This document shows positions 41,249-50,291 of a stretch of DNA of 64,000 bases, in pieces. How positions within the stretch are numbered: position 1 is the stretch's first letter; every line of letters begins with the position of its first letter. Made by a program: the position numbers and the translations under genes. This DNA comes from Hydrogenibacillus sp. (GTDB lineage Bacteria; Bacillota; Bacilli; Thermicanales; DSM-22653). The stretch lies in the NCBI GenBank assembly GCA_014896255.1, contig JADBKT010000014.1, positions 27,649-91,648 on the forward strand. Direction: 5' to 3'. Under the pieces are notes generated by a model. The model saw only the letters and a program-made list of their open reading frames with translations. It made no database searches and was not told the DNA's origin.

Positions 41249-42349
41249 ATGCGCAAACGGACCCTGTGCTCCCTGTTCATCGGGGCTCTGCTTTTCGGCG
41301 CTTGCTTAAGCGGTTGCGCGTACAAAGACATCGATAAGCGCAGCTTCGTCATCGCCGTCGGCGTCGATGCGAGCGGCGACAAGAAGAAACCGCTCAGGGT
41401 GACGCTCAAGATCGCCATCCCGACGAGCGACATCAAGTCGGGAGAAAACCGCTTCCTGCTCCTTACCGCCGACGGAGAACTGGTCGCCGAAGCCATCCAT
41501 CGCTTATCGTCGATGCACGAAAACGCGTTGGACTTCAGCCATACGAAACTGATTTTCATCGGCCGATCACTGGCTGAAGAGAAGCCGCTCCGCGAGATCA
41601 TGGACTGGTTTTACCGCATGGAGACGATTCAAGGCATCGCCCTCGTCGCCCTCGCCGATCCCAACGCCAACAAAGTCCTCAAAGTCAATCCGCCGTCGGA
41701 ACGCATCCCCTCCAACAGCTTGTTCACCGCCCTCGACGGGAGCGGCACACCGTCGCCCTACATCGCGCAAAGTTTTCTCTTCGACGTCGTCCGGCGGCTC
41801 TACGAACCGGGGCTCGATCCGTACCTCCCGATTGTTCGGGCCAAAAGCGAAATAGGGTACCAGATCGACCGCATCGCCCTCTTCGACAAACAAAAAATGC
41901 GCCTCACCTTAAATCCCGAGGATTCGGAGTGGCTGAATTTCCTCCGCGGCGAGACGTCGAACGTCGATTTTACGAGCGGGAAAGACAAGCTGTATTTCCA
42001 GGTGGATCCCAACCGCGCCAAGGCCGTGCTCCGCGTCGCACAGGGCGAAGGCGGTCTATGGGCGCGGTTCGACCTCCGTCTGTACGGATCGATCGACGAA
42101 CGGCAAAAAACCGGAACGTCGCTTTCCCGCGTGACGAAAGAAATCGAGGCCGTGGTCAAGGAAAAGACCGAGAGGCTGCTCGGTCGGCTGCAAAAAGCCG
42201 AAGTCGACCCGATCGGCATCGGCCTTCGCTACCTGAGCGCATATCCGGGGGAGACATCCTACCGGAAATACCGGCGCGCCTATCCGACGATGCCCGTCGA
42301 GGTCAACGTGCAGGTCACGGTTTATGAGACGGGCAACGTCATTCGTTGA
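41249..42349 (+). CDS. Spore germinant receptor C subunit, operon 1 (GerAC lipoprotein)
   Basis: A 366-residue lipoprotein. Its signal peptide has a lipobox LSGC with the lipidated Cys at about residue 23, followed by AYKDIDKRSFVIAVGVDAS, the GerAC start. Conserved HLS and YLSAYPGE-type segments lie in the C-terminal half. It sits on the outer face of the inner spore membrane with its A and B partners. AAAGGAG is about 10 nt before the ATG. Its 3' end overlaps convergent ylbO by 11 nt. Confidence 0.9.
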   Translation: MRKRTLCSLFIGALLFGACLSGCAYKDIDKRSFVIAVGVDASGDKKKPLRVTLKIAIPTSDIKSGENRFLLLTADGELVAEAIHRLSSMHENALDFSHTKLIFIGRSLAEEKPLREIMDWFYRMETIQGIALVALADPNANKVLKVNPPSERIPSNSLFTALDGSGTPSPYIAQSFLFDVVRRLYEPGLDPYLPIVRAKSEIGYQIDRIALFDKQKMRLTLNPEDSEWLNFLRGETSNVDFTSGKDKLYFQVDPNRAKAVLRVAQGEGGLWARFDLRLYGSIDERQKTGTSLSRVTKEIEAVVKEKTERLLGRLQKAEVDPIGIGLRYLSAYPGETSYRKYRRAYPTMPVEVNVQVTVYETGNVIR

Positions 42350-42890
42350 TCTGCTCCAATTTTTCGCGCAGCCGATAGAGCTCTTCCTTCAAACGCCCGA
42401 CGGTGCGCTCCAGATCGTGAATGAGCGTCCAGAGCGCCCCGAACTGTACGGAATCGAGCGTCCGGACCGGCGGGCGCTCCCGGTTTTTGGCCATCCGCTT
42501 TTTGCGCAGTTCGCGCCGTTCTTTTTTGGCTTCTTCCAGGTTCTTTTGGAATTGGTGGCGCAGCGCCTTGTTCCAGCGAAAACCGCACGCGGACGCCGTC
42601 CGCCCGAGGCGACCGGCCGCTTCCGCGAACGCTTCGATCTGCGTCCGGCCGCTTTTGACGTAGTGGATGACGAGTTCGGCGAGCAGCCGGTCTTCGTCTT
42701 CCCGCCAACTGTCATAGCGCCTATGGCGCGACGCGGCGATATCGGCCACCGCCGTCGCCTCAACCTCCCCACCGCCTCCGTCAACCGCATCGGTCGGCTC
42801 CTCCGCAGAGGACAACGGAGGCCGCTCCAGCGCCTCGAGGGCATCCAGCGCCGCTTCACGCAACGGATCGGTCTCATGCGTCGTCGACAT
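42339..42890 (-). CDS. ylbO: RsfA-family Myb-like regulator (YlbO)
   Basis: A 183-residue putative transcription factor of the forespore-regulator family that includes RsfA and YlbO. A low-complexity acidic N-terminus precedes a Myb/SANT-like helix-turn-helix (SWREDEDRLLAELVIHY ... TASACGFRWNKALR). A basic, Leu-rich C-terminal coiled coil ends the protein. It is near ylbP, as in B. subtilis, but convergent with the first ger operon, which is inserted here. A GGCGAAACAG stretch upstream resembles a sigma-F -10 but no -35 was found. Confidence 0.88.
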   Translation of the reverse strand: MSTTHETDPLREAALDALEALERPPLSSAEEPTDAVDGGGGEVEATAVADIAASRHRRYDSWREDEDRLLAELVIHYVKSGRTQIEAFAEAAGRLGRTASACGFRWNKALRHQFQKNLEEAKKERRELRKKRMAKNRERPPVRTLDSVQFGALWTLIHDLERTVGRLKEELYRLREKLEQINE

Positions 42891-43063
42891 CGCTCCACCC
42901 CTTTCTCTACTGTTTCGCCAAAACGAAACACAAGATGATTTACGTATATTCTAACACTCTGTTCGTCAAACATAAAGATGTAAATATTGCCTTTGTCGCG
43001 AAAAATCTCCTTTCGTTTTGACCGCTTTTTCGATATACTGAAGATGACGAAGGAGGATCGGCC

Positions 43064-43762
43064 ATGGAAGAGCAGTTGCAGCGTCTGGGCGCGGCCCTGG
43101 CGGTTCCGACCCGCTTCGCCATTTACCAATACGTGCTCAGGCACCCGGACGGCGTGAATGTTCAGGACGTCGCCGATCGGTTCGGCATTCACCCGAACGT
43201 GGCGCGGCTGCACTTGAGCAAGCTGGAAGAAGCGGAGCTCGTCCAAAGCCGCCTCGAACATACCGGACGCGGCGGCCGACCGGGGCGCATGTACACGCCG
43301 GCGGAAAAGGCGGTTTCGCTTTCGCTTCCGCCGCGCGACTATGAGACGCTCGCCGACATCGCCTTAAGCGCCCTGAAGCGCTTCAAACATCAAGGCGAGC
43401 AAATGCTTGCGGCCGTCGCCGAAGAGCGCGGTTATGAAATGGCGAAGCGTTATATCGAAGAGCAGAAGCTCGATGTGGACGCCTTGACGCCGGAAGACAT
43501 CGTCCGTCACGTGCAAAAGATCACGAATGACCCGGGGCTTTCGCCGAACGTCCAGCCGATCGACGCGTATGCTTTTCGTTTTGCGGTGCATGCTTGCGCG
43601 TACAAGGAAGCGCTGAACGCCCACCCGAACGTGTGCGCCATGCATCATGCGCTGCTCAAAGGACTGTTCCGCGCTTTCCTCGGCAAATGCGACCTGATCG
43701 AGGAGTACTCGCTGCTCGACGGAGCACCGGCCTGCCAGTACATCGCCGTGACGCTGCCGTAA
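43064..43762 (+). CDS. Winged-helix regulator with four C-terminal cysteines (possible Fe-S sensor)
   Basis: A 232-residue protein. The N-terminal winged helix (residues 10-80) reads FAIYQYVLRHPDGVNVQDVA, then FGIHPNVARLHLSKLEEA and a basic wing RGGRPGRMY, of the ArsR/SufR-like kind. The C-terminal third has four cysteines spaced C-X12-C-X17-C-X14-C. SufR-type iron-sulfur regulators have C-X12-C-X13-C-X14-C, so two of three gaps agree. It may therefore sense iron-sulfur or redox state; this is inference. GAAGGAGG precedes the ATG. It stands alone between ylbO (divergent) and the DUF2626 gene, so the target is not evident. Confidence 0.75.
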   Translation: MEEQLQRLGAALAVPTRFAIYQYVLRHPDGVNVQDVADRFGIHPNVARLHLSKLEEAELVQSRLEHTGRGGRPGRMYTPAEKAVSLSLPPRDYETLADIALSALKRFKHQGEQMLAAVAEERGYEMAKRYIEEQKLDVDALTPEDIVRHVQKITNDPGLSPNVQPIDAYAFRFAVHACAYKEALNAHPNVCAMHHALLKGLFRAFLGKCDLIEEYSLLDGAPACQYIAVTLP

Positions 43763-43781
43763 CCCTGGCGCCTTGCGTCGG

Positions 43782-43810
43782 TTGCCGGACGCCGGGAGAT
43801 CCGCTATAAT
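43782..43810 (+). promoter_or_regulatory. Sigma-A promoter of the DUF2626 gene
   Basis: TTGCCG and a perfect TATAAT are separated by 17 nt, about 40 nt upstream of the gene at 43852. Confidence 0.85.
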
Positions 43811-43851
43811 CGAATCAGCGCGTGTGAAACGCTCGTAAAGGGGGAACCGTC

Positions 43852-44103
43852 ATGGGGCGCATGTATCGCGTCCTCGCTTATTTTTCGCTCGTCATCGCTC
43901 TGCTCGCGTTTTGGGGAAACCTCATCCCGATGGCGCTCATCTTCTTCGGCCAGACGGCCGTGTTTGCCGCGCTCGGCTATCTCGGCCTGAGCGAGCGAAC
44001 CTATCTGCTCTTGTTCAACGGCTACATGGTCTTGGCGTACGTCGCGTTGATGTACTACATCTTCTTCGCCGCGCCGCTCACGGGTCCCGGCTTGAGCAGC
44101 TGA
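43852..44103 (+). CDS. DUF2626-family small membrane protein (YqgY-like)
   Basis: An 83-residue protein with three hydrophobic segments. MYRVLAYFSLVIALLAF, ALIFFGQTAVFAALGYLGLS and ERTYLLLF resemble B. subtilis YqgY, the DUF2626 family; function is unknown. AAAGGGGG precedes the ATG. It has its own good promoter and is followed by a strong terminator, so it is monocistronic. Confidence 0.8.
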   Translation: MGRMYRVLAYFSLVIALLAFWGNLIPMALIFFGQTAVFAALGYLGLSERTYLLLFNGYMVLAYVALMYYIFFAAPLTGPGLSS

Positions 44104-44197
44104 CGGCCCGAAGAGCGGCCCGCTTGCCGAAGCGTCCGGCTTAGGCGTGTCCCGGGAAACGCGATCCGGCGGTTACGCCCGACAACGTGCGACATTC

Positions 44198-44230
44198 AAA
44201 AAAAGGAGCGCCTCATGCGCTCCTTTTTTC
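44198..44230 (+). terminator. Bidirectional intrinsic terminator
   Basis: AAAAAAAGGAGCGC-CTCAT-GCGCTCCTTTTTT is symmetrical, with A and T runs at both ends. It can serve the DUF2626 gene on the plus strand and the CBS-domain gene on the minus strand. Confidence 0.9.
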
Positions 44231-44276
44231 CTATTGACCTTTTGAAATTTGGCCTTTTGAACGCCCGGAGCCGCCG

Positions 44277-44720
44277 TCAGTGGACTTCGCTCCGATGCTC
44301 GGCCGTATCCTCCGACACCTCGCGGATCACGGTGTCCACCATTTTCAGCGAGGCCTGATCCTCGGTCAAATCTTTGACCGCCAGCATGCCGACGACGCGT
44401 TCCCCTTCGACGACCGGGAGCCGGCGAATCTGCCGCTCGCTCATGATCTTCGCCGCCGTGCGGGTGGATTCCTCCGGCGAGATCGTCACCGGATTCGGCG
44501 TCATCACTTCCGCCGCTTTGGTCGTGTCGGGCCGCCCATCGGCCACGGCGCGGCGAACGATGTCCCGATCGGTGACGATGCCGATCAGCTGGTCGTCGGC
44601 CCCCAATACCGGGAGCGCGCCGATTTCGTGTTCGCGCATCCGCTTGGCGACGGTGCGCAGCGTGTCGTCATGGCGCGCGGTCACGACGCGCCCCGCCATG
44701 ATGTCACGGACCTTCGTCAC
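44277..44720 (-). CDS. Tandem CBS-domain protein
   Basis: A 147-residue protein made of two CBS motifs and nothing else: VRDIMAGRVVTARHDDTL ... GIVTDRDIVRRAVADG and AAEVMTPNPVTISPEE ... GMLAVKDLTEDQA. Such stand-alone pairs bind adenine nucleotides and act as sensors. The acidic tail is unremarkable. The GTG at 44720 follows a run of G at 7 nt. It is divergent from ftsW, with about 85 nt between their starts. Confidence 0.88.
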   Translation of the reverse strand: MTKVRDIMAGRVVTARHDDTLRTVAKRMREHEIGALPVLGADDQLIGIVTDRDIVRRAVADGRPDTTKAAEVMTPNPVTISPEESTRTAAKIMSERQIRRLPVVEGERVVGMLAVKDLTEDQASLKMVDTVIREVSEDTAEHRSEVH

Positions 44721-44806
44721 AATGCCACCCCCCCTCACCGAATAATGTCGGCCGTGCGGCGCACTTTTATCCGTTCGACAGCGCTTGCCGAAGAGGAGTC
44801 AAAGCG

Positions 44807-46012
44807 ATGAACGCACAACGCCCCCGAACAGCACAGCAGATGAAAGCGCGACGGATCACGAAAACGCCGCGCCGGGCGCCGGATTTCATCTTTTTGTGGC
44901 TGACCTTCGCCCTCGCCTTCTTCGGCCTGGTCATGGTCGCCAGCGCCAGTTACAAAGTGGCGGGCGATCTCTTCGGCGACGCCTTCTTCTTCGCCCGCCG
45001 GCAGGCCATATGGCTCTCGGTCGGCCTGATCGTGCTCTTTGCGGCGATGAACATTCGCCTCTCGGCGTTTCGGCGCATCACCCCGCCGTTCGTATTGGCG
45101 TCATTCGCCGCGCTGTTTACCGTCTACATCCCGCATGTCGGGCAGGTGCTGCACGGCTCCCGCTCATGGATCCATATCGGTCCCTTAAGCGCCCAACCGG
45201 CGGAACTGGCCAAACCGGCCATGGTGCTCTATCTCGCCTATCTGTTCAGCAAGAAGGGCGAGCGGATGCGCGATTTTTCCCGCGGTTTTTTGCCGCCGTT
45301 CCTCGTCGTTCTGACCTTCAGCGCGATCATCGTCTTGCAAAAAGATTTGGGCACCGCCCTCATCATCTTCACCACCGCCGCCGTCCTGCTCTTCATCGGC
45401 GGGGCGCGCCTTATCCACCTCGGCGCCGTCGTGCTGACCGCCGTGCCGCTCGTCGTGATGGCCGTCGTTTTTTTTCCCTACCGCATGCGTCGCATCACCG
45501 GTTATCTCGATCCTTGGCAAGATCCGTCGAACAGCGGCTATCAGTTGATCCAGTCGCTTTTGGCCATCGCCCATGGACAGGTGTTCGGCACCGGGATCGG
45601 AGAGGGCATTCAGAATTATTGGTACCTCCCCTTTGCGTACAACGACTTCATCTTCGCCGTCATCGCCGAGGAGCTCGGGCTCATCGGCACGTCCGTGTTC
45701 GTGCTCGTCTATGCCCTATGGATCGGACGCGGGTTCATGCTCTCGCTCCGGCATCCCGAGCCGCACGCCAAGCTCGTCGGCATGGGGGCGATGACCGCCG
45801 TCAGCGTCCAAGCGCTGTTCAACTTGGGCGGCGTGACGGGACTTCTGCCGATCACCGGCGTGACGCTGCCCCTCGTCTCCTACGGCGGCTCCTCCCTCGT
45901 CGTCACCATGCTGTTTGCCGGTTGGGTGCTCTCCCTCTCCCGCGATTCGAATGCCATCGACCGGCGGCCATACATGATTCCCACCAAACGGCAAACACTA
46001 ACGCACAGGTAA
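44807..46012 (+). CDS. ftsW: SEDS-family peptidoglycan polymerase, probable FtsW
   Basis: A 401-residue, ten-helix membrane glycan polymerase. SEDS motifs: GSRSWIHIGPLSAQPAELAKPAMV, LQKDLGTALIIF, YNDFIFAVIAEELGLIG and LPLVSYGGSSLVVTML. GAGGAG lies about 10 nt before the ATG. In B. subtilis ftsW (ylaO) is next to ylaN. Here ylaN is at 50.3 kb, separated by a germinant-receptor operon, which supports FtsW over RodA. The second SEDS gene of the window (spoVE) is in the dcw cluster. Confidence 0.85.
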   Translation: MNAQRPRTAQQMKARRITKTPRRAPDFIFLWLTFALAFFGLVMVASASYKVAGDLFGDAFFFARRQAIWLSVGLIVLFAAMNIRLSAFRRITPPFVLASFAALFTVYIPHVGQVLHGSRSWIHIGPLSAQPAELAKPAMVLYLAYLFSKKGERMRDFSRGFLPPFLVVLTFSAIIVLQKDLGTALIIFTTAAVLLFIGGARLIHLGAVVLTAVPLVVMAVVFFPYRMRRITGYLDPWQDPSNSGYQLIQSLLAIAHGQVFGTGIGEGIQNYWYLPFAYNDFIFAVIAEELGLIGTSVFVLVYALWIGRGFMLSLRHPEPHAKLVGMGAMTAVSVQALFNLGGVTGLLPITGVTLPLVSYGGSSLVVTMLFAGWVLSLSRDSNAIDRRPYMIPTKRQTLTHR

Positions 46013-46050
46013 ACCGCTTTCCCGCGTCACCTTCGGCGAGGTGTTGGCCC

Positions 46051-47640
46051 GTGCGCAGCAAAAACCCGATCATCGAACATCGCGACGACCTCGTTCGGTC
46101 GCTCCGACAAAAAAAGGCAAGCCAGCCGCGGACGCCGATCCCCAAGCGCCTTCAGGCGATCACGGCGGAGCTTGAGAAGCGCTTGAAGCTTACGGAAAGC
46201 AGCGACTTCCGCCGGCGGGCCCTCACATACGGCCGGCGGCCGGCGGCGGTGTTTTACTTTCACGGGATCGCCGACGAAGAACTCGTCGAACACGGCGTCA
46301 TCGAACCGCTCAGCCGGCCGACAAGCGGGCGAAAGCTCGATCCCTTAAGCGACCGGCGCTTACACGCCTTGACCGTCGAGGCGCTCACGGCGCTGGAAGA
46401 CGTCGAGAACGCCCTCGTCGACGGCCAACCGGTGCTCGCCATCGACGGTTTTCGGAGGGTGTACGCCTTTCACCTGGATCAATTTCCGGTCCGGCCGATC
46501 GACAGGGTTTCCAATGAAAGCGTCCTGAAAGGGCCGCAAGAAGGGTTTACCGAGCAGCTGGAAACGAACATGGCGCTTCTTCGCCGCTATCTCCGATCCC
46601 CCGATCTCGTCATCCGCCGTCGGCAGCTCGGGCGCCTCAAGCGCACCGGCGTGGCCGTCGCCTATCTGAAATCGGTCGCCAACCCGAACCTCGTCGCCGA
46701 CATCGAAAAGCGCCTCGACGCCGTCGAAGCGCTGGAATACGACGCCGTCGCGAGCGTCGAGCAATTTCTTGAAGAACGGCCGTATTCGCTCCTCCCGTCG
46801 ATGCTCACCACCGAACGCCCGGACCGCGCTGCGGCGCACCTCCTCGAAGGGCATGTCGTCATCATCCAAGACAACATGCCTTACGCGTACATCGCTCCGG
46901 CGACGTACTGGAACCTGTTCCATTCTTCCGAAGACCATTACCAGCGGCTCCCGTACAGTTGGTTCATGCGTTTCATCCGGACCGTCGCCTTTTTCCTCAC
47001 CTTGCTCACGCCGGGCGTCTACATCGCGGCCACGAACTACCACGTCGAGATGATCCCCATCGATCTGTTGATGGCCATCAGCGGCTCTCGGGAGACGGTG
47101 CCTTTTCCCGCGGTGCTGGAAGTGTTTTTGATGGAGTTCAGCTTCGAACTCATCCGCGAGGCGAGCGTACGCATCCCGTCGCAGATCGGCCCGACGATCG
47201 GCATCGTGGGGGCGCTGATCCTCGGCCAGGCGGCGGTGCAGGCGAACATCATCAGCCCGATCATGGTCATCGTCGTCGCCATCACCGGACTCGCCTCCTT
47301 CACCCAGCCCGATCTGTCGTTCAACCTCGCGCTCCGCATCAGCCGCTTCTTCTTCCTGTTCGCCGGCGCCACCCTCGGCTTTTTGGGCATCGCCCTCCTG
47401 CTCGCGGCGGCGCTCGCCTATCTCGTCTCGTTCAAGTCGTTCGGCGTCGGCTTTTTCACGCCGTGGGCGCCGTACGTTCCCTCGTCCCACGACGTCTTTC
47501 TCCGCCGCCCGCTGCCCGCGGAGACGACGATGCCCAAGACGGCGCTTCCGCAGGCGGAGACAAAAGTCGACAAAAGCCGCTACTTTGCGCTTTTCCCAAG
47601 GCTTGGCGCGCGTCGGGCGGCGAAAGGAAGGCGTCCATGA
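46051..47640 (+). CDS. Spore germinant receptor A subunit, operon 2 (GerA family)
   Basis: A 529-residue GerA-family protein, longer than its operon-1 counterpart by about 60 residues. The N-terminal soluble domain carries LEDVENALVDGQPVLAIDGF, VLKGPQEGFTEQLETNMALL and PSMLTTERPDRAA. The membrane domain has FIRTVAFFLTLLTPGVYIA, AISGSRETVPFPAVLEVF and LILGQAAVQANIISPIMVIV. Start is GTG at 46051 with GAGGTG about 7 nt upstream. It begins 38 nt after ftsW, so the operon may be read partly from ftsW. The next gene overlaps it as ATGA. Confidence 0.9.
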   Translation: MRSKNPIIEHRDDLVRSLRQKKASQPRTPIPKRLQAITAELEKRLKLTESSDFRRRALTYGRRPAAVFYFHGIADEELVEHGVIEPLSRPTSGRKLDPLSDRRLHALTVEALTALEDVENALVDGQPVLAIDGFRRVYAFHLDQFPVRPIDRVSNESVLKGPQEGFTEQLETNMALLRRYLRSPDLVIRRRQLGRLKRTGVAVAYLKSVANPNLVADIEKRLDAVEALEYDAVASVEQFLEERPYSLLPSMLTTERPDRAAAHLLEGHVVIIQDNMPYAYIAPATYWNLFHSSEDHYQRLPYSWFMRFIRTVAFFLTLLTPGVYIAATNYHVEMIPIDLLMAISGSRETVPFPAVLEVFLMEFSFELIREASVRIPSQIGPTIGIVGALILGQAAVQANIISPIMVIVVAITGLASFTQPDLSFNLALRISRFFFLFAGATLGFLGIALLLAAALAYLVSFKSFGVGFFTPWAPYVPSSHDVFLRRPLPAETTMPKTALPQAETKVDKSRYFALFPRLGARRAAKGRRP

Positions 47641-48791
47641 GGTTCGGACTGAGCCGCGAACAACCGTCGGAGAGGGGCACGAACCCCTCGACCGACGATC
47701 TGATCGGGCAACGGGAGCTGATGGCCGTCGCCTTCTTTTTGCTCGTCGTCAAAGGAGCCGATTCGACGACGACCTTTTTGCTCTCCTTCGGCGGGAACGC
47801 CGGTTGGCTTTCGGTGTTCGTCTACTTTGCCTATATGCTCCCCTTCCTGTGGCTCGTCACCCGGACGCTCGCCGCCCGGGAGGGGTTGAACCTCATCGCC
47901 TTAAGCGAAGAAACGTTCGGCGTCCCGGCGACCAAAGCGATGATGTCCATCCTGCTCGTCTTGGGTTTTGCGGCGACCATCCTCAACATGCGGCCGTATG
48001 CCTTCCTCCTCGAAGTGATGTTTTATGCCAAGACGCCGGCGACGGTCATCTACGTCCTGCTCATCGCCACAAGCGGTTATCTCGCCTACCTGGGCCTGGA
48101 GACGATCGGTCGCGTCGCCTCTTTATTGCTCCCGTACGCGCTCTTAAGCTTCGGACTGCTTTTCCTCGGCGTGTACGACATTCTCGATTACGACGAGATT
48201 TTCCCCTTCTTCGGCCGCGGGTGGCCGCTACTGACCGGGCCGCTTGCGCACCTGGGCATCGTCGTCGACATGCTGTATTTGGCGGTGTTCCTCGACCGCG
48301 TCAAAGGCGGCACCCGCACATACTGGAACGGTATGCTCAGCGGCAGCGGCATAGCCGCCGTCAGCGCAGCGGTGCTGCTGTGGATGTACGTCACCGCTTT
48401 CGGTTACCCGGCCGCAAGCGGGACGCTCTATCCTTTTCAGCAGCTGACGCGGCTCGCCCACTTCGGCTGGTACATCAACCACGTCGAGGCGGCCTTCCTC
48501 GGCATCTGGGTGCTGGCCAGCGTCGTCCACTTTGCCGTTTACATCTATACGATCGTGTATCTGTTCCAATACGTCGTCGGCGCCGGCGATTTCTTCCGTC
48601 TGATCGTCCCGACGCTCGGCATCCTGTTCGTCGCCGGCTTCTATCCGTACCGTTCATTCATCCTGCAATACACGTACCGCGCCTGGGTGGTCTACGCGCT
48701 GACGGCGACCGTGTTCCCGTTCGTGATCGCCCTGGCCGTCGCCGTCCGGTACCGATTCCGAAGATCGAGGGGGCATCGCCGTGCGGACTAA
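47637..48791 (+). CDS. Spore germinant receptor B subunit, operon 2 (GerAB type)
   Basis: A 384-residue protein with about ten membrane helices of the GerAB/amino-acid-permease type. After a polar N-terminus the first helix begins IGQRELMAVAFFLLVVKGAD; GWPLLTGPLAHLGIVVDMLYLAVFLDR lies in the second half. It shows little visible likeness to the operon-1 B subunit, so the two receptors probably sense different germinants. The ATG overlaps the A-subunit stop, and the C subunit overlaps its 3' end by 11 nt. Confidence 0.86.
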   Translation: MRFGLSREQPSERGTNPSTDDLIGQRELMAVAFFLLVVKGADSTTTFLLSFGGNAGWLSVFVYFAYMLPFLWLVTRTLAAREGLNLIALSEETFGVPATKAMMSILLVLGFAATILNMRPYAFLLEVMFYAKTPATVIYVLLIATSGYLAYLGLETIGRVASLLLPYALLSFGLLFLGVYDILDYDEIFPFFGRGWPLLTGPLAHLGIVVDMLYLAVFLDRVKGGTRTYWNGMLSGSGIAAVSAAVLLWMYVTAFGYPAASGTLYPFQQLTRLAHFGWYINHVEAAFLGIWVLASVVHFAVYIYTIVYLFQYVVGAGDFFRLIVPTLGILFVAGFYPYRSFILQYTYRAWVVYALTATVFPFVIALAVAVRYRFRRSRGHRRAD

Positions 48792-50049
48792 TACGCGCGC
48801 GCCGAACCGCTGGCGCCTCGTCGCGCCGCTGTTGGTGCTCCTTCTCCAGTGCGGTTGCTGGGACAAAATCGAGCTTGAGGACGTCGCGTTCGTGACGACG
48901 ATGGGCTTTGACCGAGGAGAGATTCCGGGCCACTTGGACGTGACGCTTGAGATCATGAACGCCCAAAAAGCGACGGTCGCCCTCGGCAACGCCACCCAGA
49001 ACGAACCGCGGGCGACGAACATCACGCTCAAGAACACGACCCCGCTGATGGTCAAAGACTTGGCCAACGGGGTCATCACCCGGCGCATCAACATCTCCCA
49101 GGTACAGGCCTTTCTGATCAGCGAAAAACTCGCCCGCACGGTCGACCTGTACTCCGTCCTCGCTTCGACGTTCCGCGATCCGGAAATGCGCCGCGAGACG
49201 CCGATCATCGTCACCCGCGAGCGGGCGGAGACGTTTATCGCCAACAACGTGCCGCGTTTTGAGACGCTGATCTACCAGTTCTACCGGTATAAGCTCAACC
49301 GCTGGAGAGACACCGGCATCGTCCCGCTGTCCAACATGAACGATTTTTTGCGCGCCCACGCCGCCGAGCGACCGTACTTGTTCATCTACGCCACCACCGA
49401 ACACCGGCGCCCCCCGCATCAGGGACAAAACGACGAAGTGATCGCCGGTGAAATGGAAGTCGAAGGCGGCGACCCGGTGGAGATGATCGGCGCGGCCGTC
49501 GTCGACCGCGGCAAAATGATCGGCACACTCACCGGCGAAGAGACGCGGCTTGTCCTCCTGCTCGGGGCCAAGCTGCGCGTCGCGTCGTACTACATGATCT
49601 TCCACGATCCGAACGATCCGCAGTTCATGATCAGCACGCGCATCAAAAACGAAAACCCGGCGCGTATCCGCATCGACACGCGCCGAGACCCGATGACCAT
49701 CGACGTCGAAGTGCCGCTCTACGTGGAAGTGCTCTCCATCCCGAGCAAGATCGATTACGTCACCGATCTGAAGTTGCAGAAGCAGCTCATCGCGTCGATC
49801 AAAACGCAGATGAACGAAAAAACCGAACAGCTCGTCCGCAAGGCACAACGGCAATGGCGGATCGATCTGTTCGATTGGGAACGATTCGCGCGCCGGCAAT
49901 TTTGGACGTGGGACGCGTGGCAGCGCTACGACTTCCGTCGCCGCATCCCCGAGGCGCGCGTCCACGTGCGCTATCGGATCGAGATGCTCGACTTCGGCAA
50001 GCAGCTGCGTCCGGATGAACGCGGGGTGCCGCTTCGCGGCATCGACTAA
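48781..50049 (+). CDS. Spore germinant receptor C subunit, operon 2 (GerAC lipoprotein)
   Basis: A 422-residue lipoprotein with a hydrophobic signal ending LLLQCGCWDKIELEDVAFV. The Cys before WDKIEL is the likely lipidation site, as in other GerAC proteins, although the residues just before it (QCG) are not the standard lipobox. KLRVASYYMIF and IDYVTDLKLQKQLIASIK lie in later conserved regions. Start is GTG at 48781. The protein is about 55 residues longer than its operon-1 counterpart. Confidence 0.88.
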   Translation: MRTNTRAPNRWRLVAPLLVLLLQCGCWDKIELEDVAFVTTMGFDRGEIPGHLDVTLEIMNAQKATVALGNATQNEPRATNITLKNTTPLMVKDLANGVITRRINISQVQAFLISEKLARTVDLYSVLASTFRDPEMRRETPIIVTRERAETFIANNVPRFETLIYQFYRYKLNRWRDTGIVPLSNMNDFLRAHAAERPYLFIYATTEHRRPPHQGQNDEVIAGEMEVEGGDPVEMIGAAVVDRGKMIGTLTGEETRLVLLLGAKLRVASYYMIFHDPNDPQFMISTRIKNENPARIRIDTRRDPMTIDVEVPLYVEVLSIPSKIDYVTDLKLQKQLIASIKTQMNEKTEQLVRKAQRQWRIDLFDWERFARRQFWTWDAWQRYDFRRRIPEARVHVRYRIEMLDFGKQLRPDERGVPLRGID

Positions 50050-50114
50050 AAGCATCTGTCGCGTGAAAGCATGGGCCGTACGGAAGCGCAAGCGTTCAGA
50101 AAGGAGGCGCGTTC

Positions 50115-50273
50115 GTGGCCACCCTCTCCTTTCTCTTGACCGTGCTGATCTCGATCTATACGCTGCACGCCGCCCGGCTCGAATGGCGCGAAGCGCACCG
50201 GCTGAGCGCCGCGGTGCTCTTCGGCATCGCGCTCGCGCTGCCCGTTGCGGCGTGGATGATGATGGGACTTTGA
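50115..50273 (+). CDS. Two-helix small protein, probable germinant receptor D subunit
   Basis: A 52-residue protein starting at a GTG with AAAGGAGG 7 nt upstream. It is almost entirely two membrane helices: TLSFLLTVLISIYTLHAAR (residues 3-21) and SAAVLFGIALALPVAAWMMM (residues 31-50), joined by a short charged loop LEWREAHRL. Small two-helix D subunits encoded in or beside gerA-type operons are known from Bacillus species and tune receptor function. Position, size and topology fit; there is no strong sequence signature. Operon 1 has no such gene. Confidence 0.7.
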   Translation: MATLSFLLTVLISIYTLHAARLEWREAHRLSAAVLFGIALALPVAAWMMMGL

Positions 50274-50291
50274 TGACCGCGACACCGCCGT

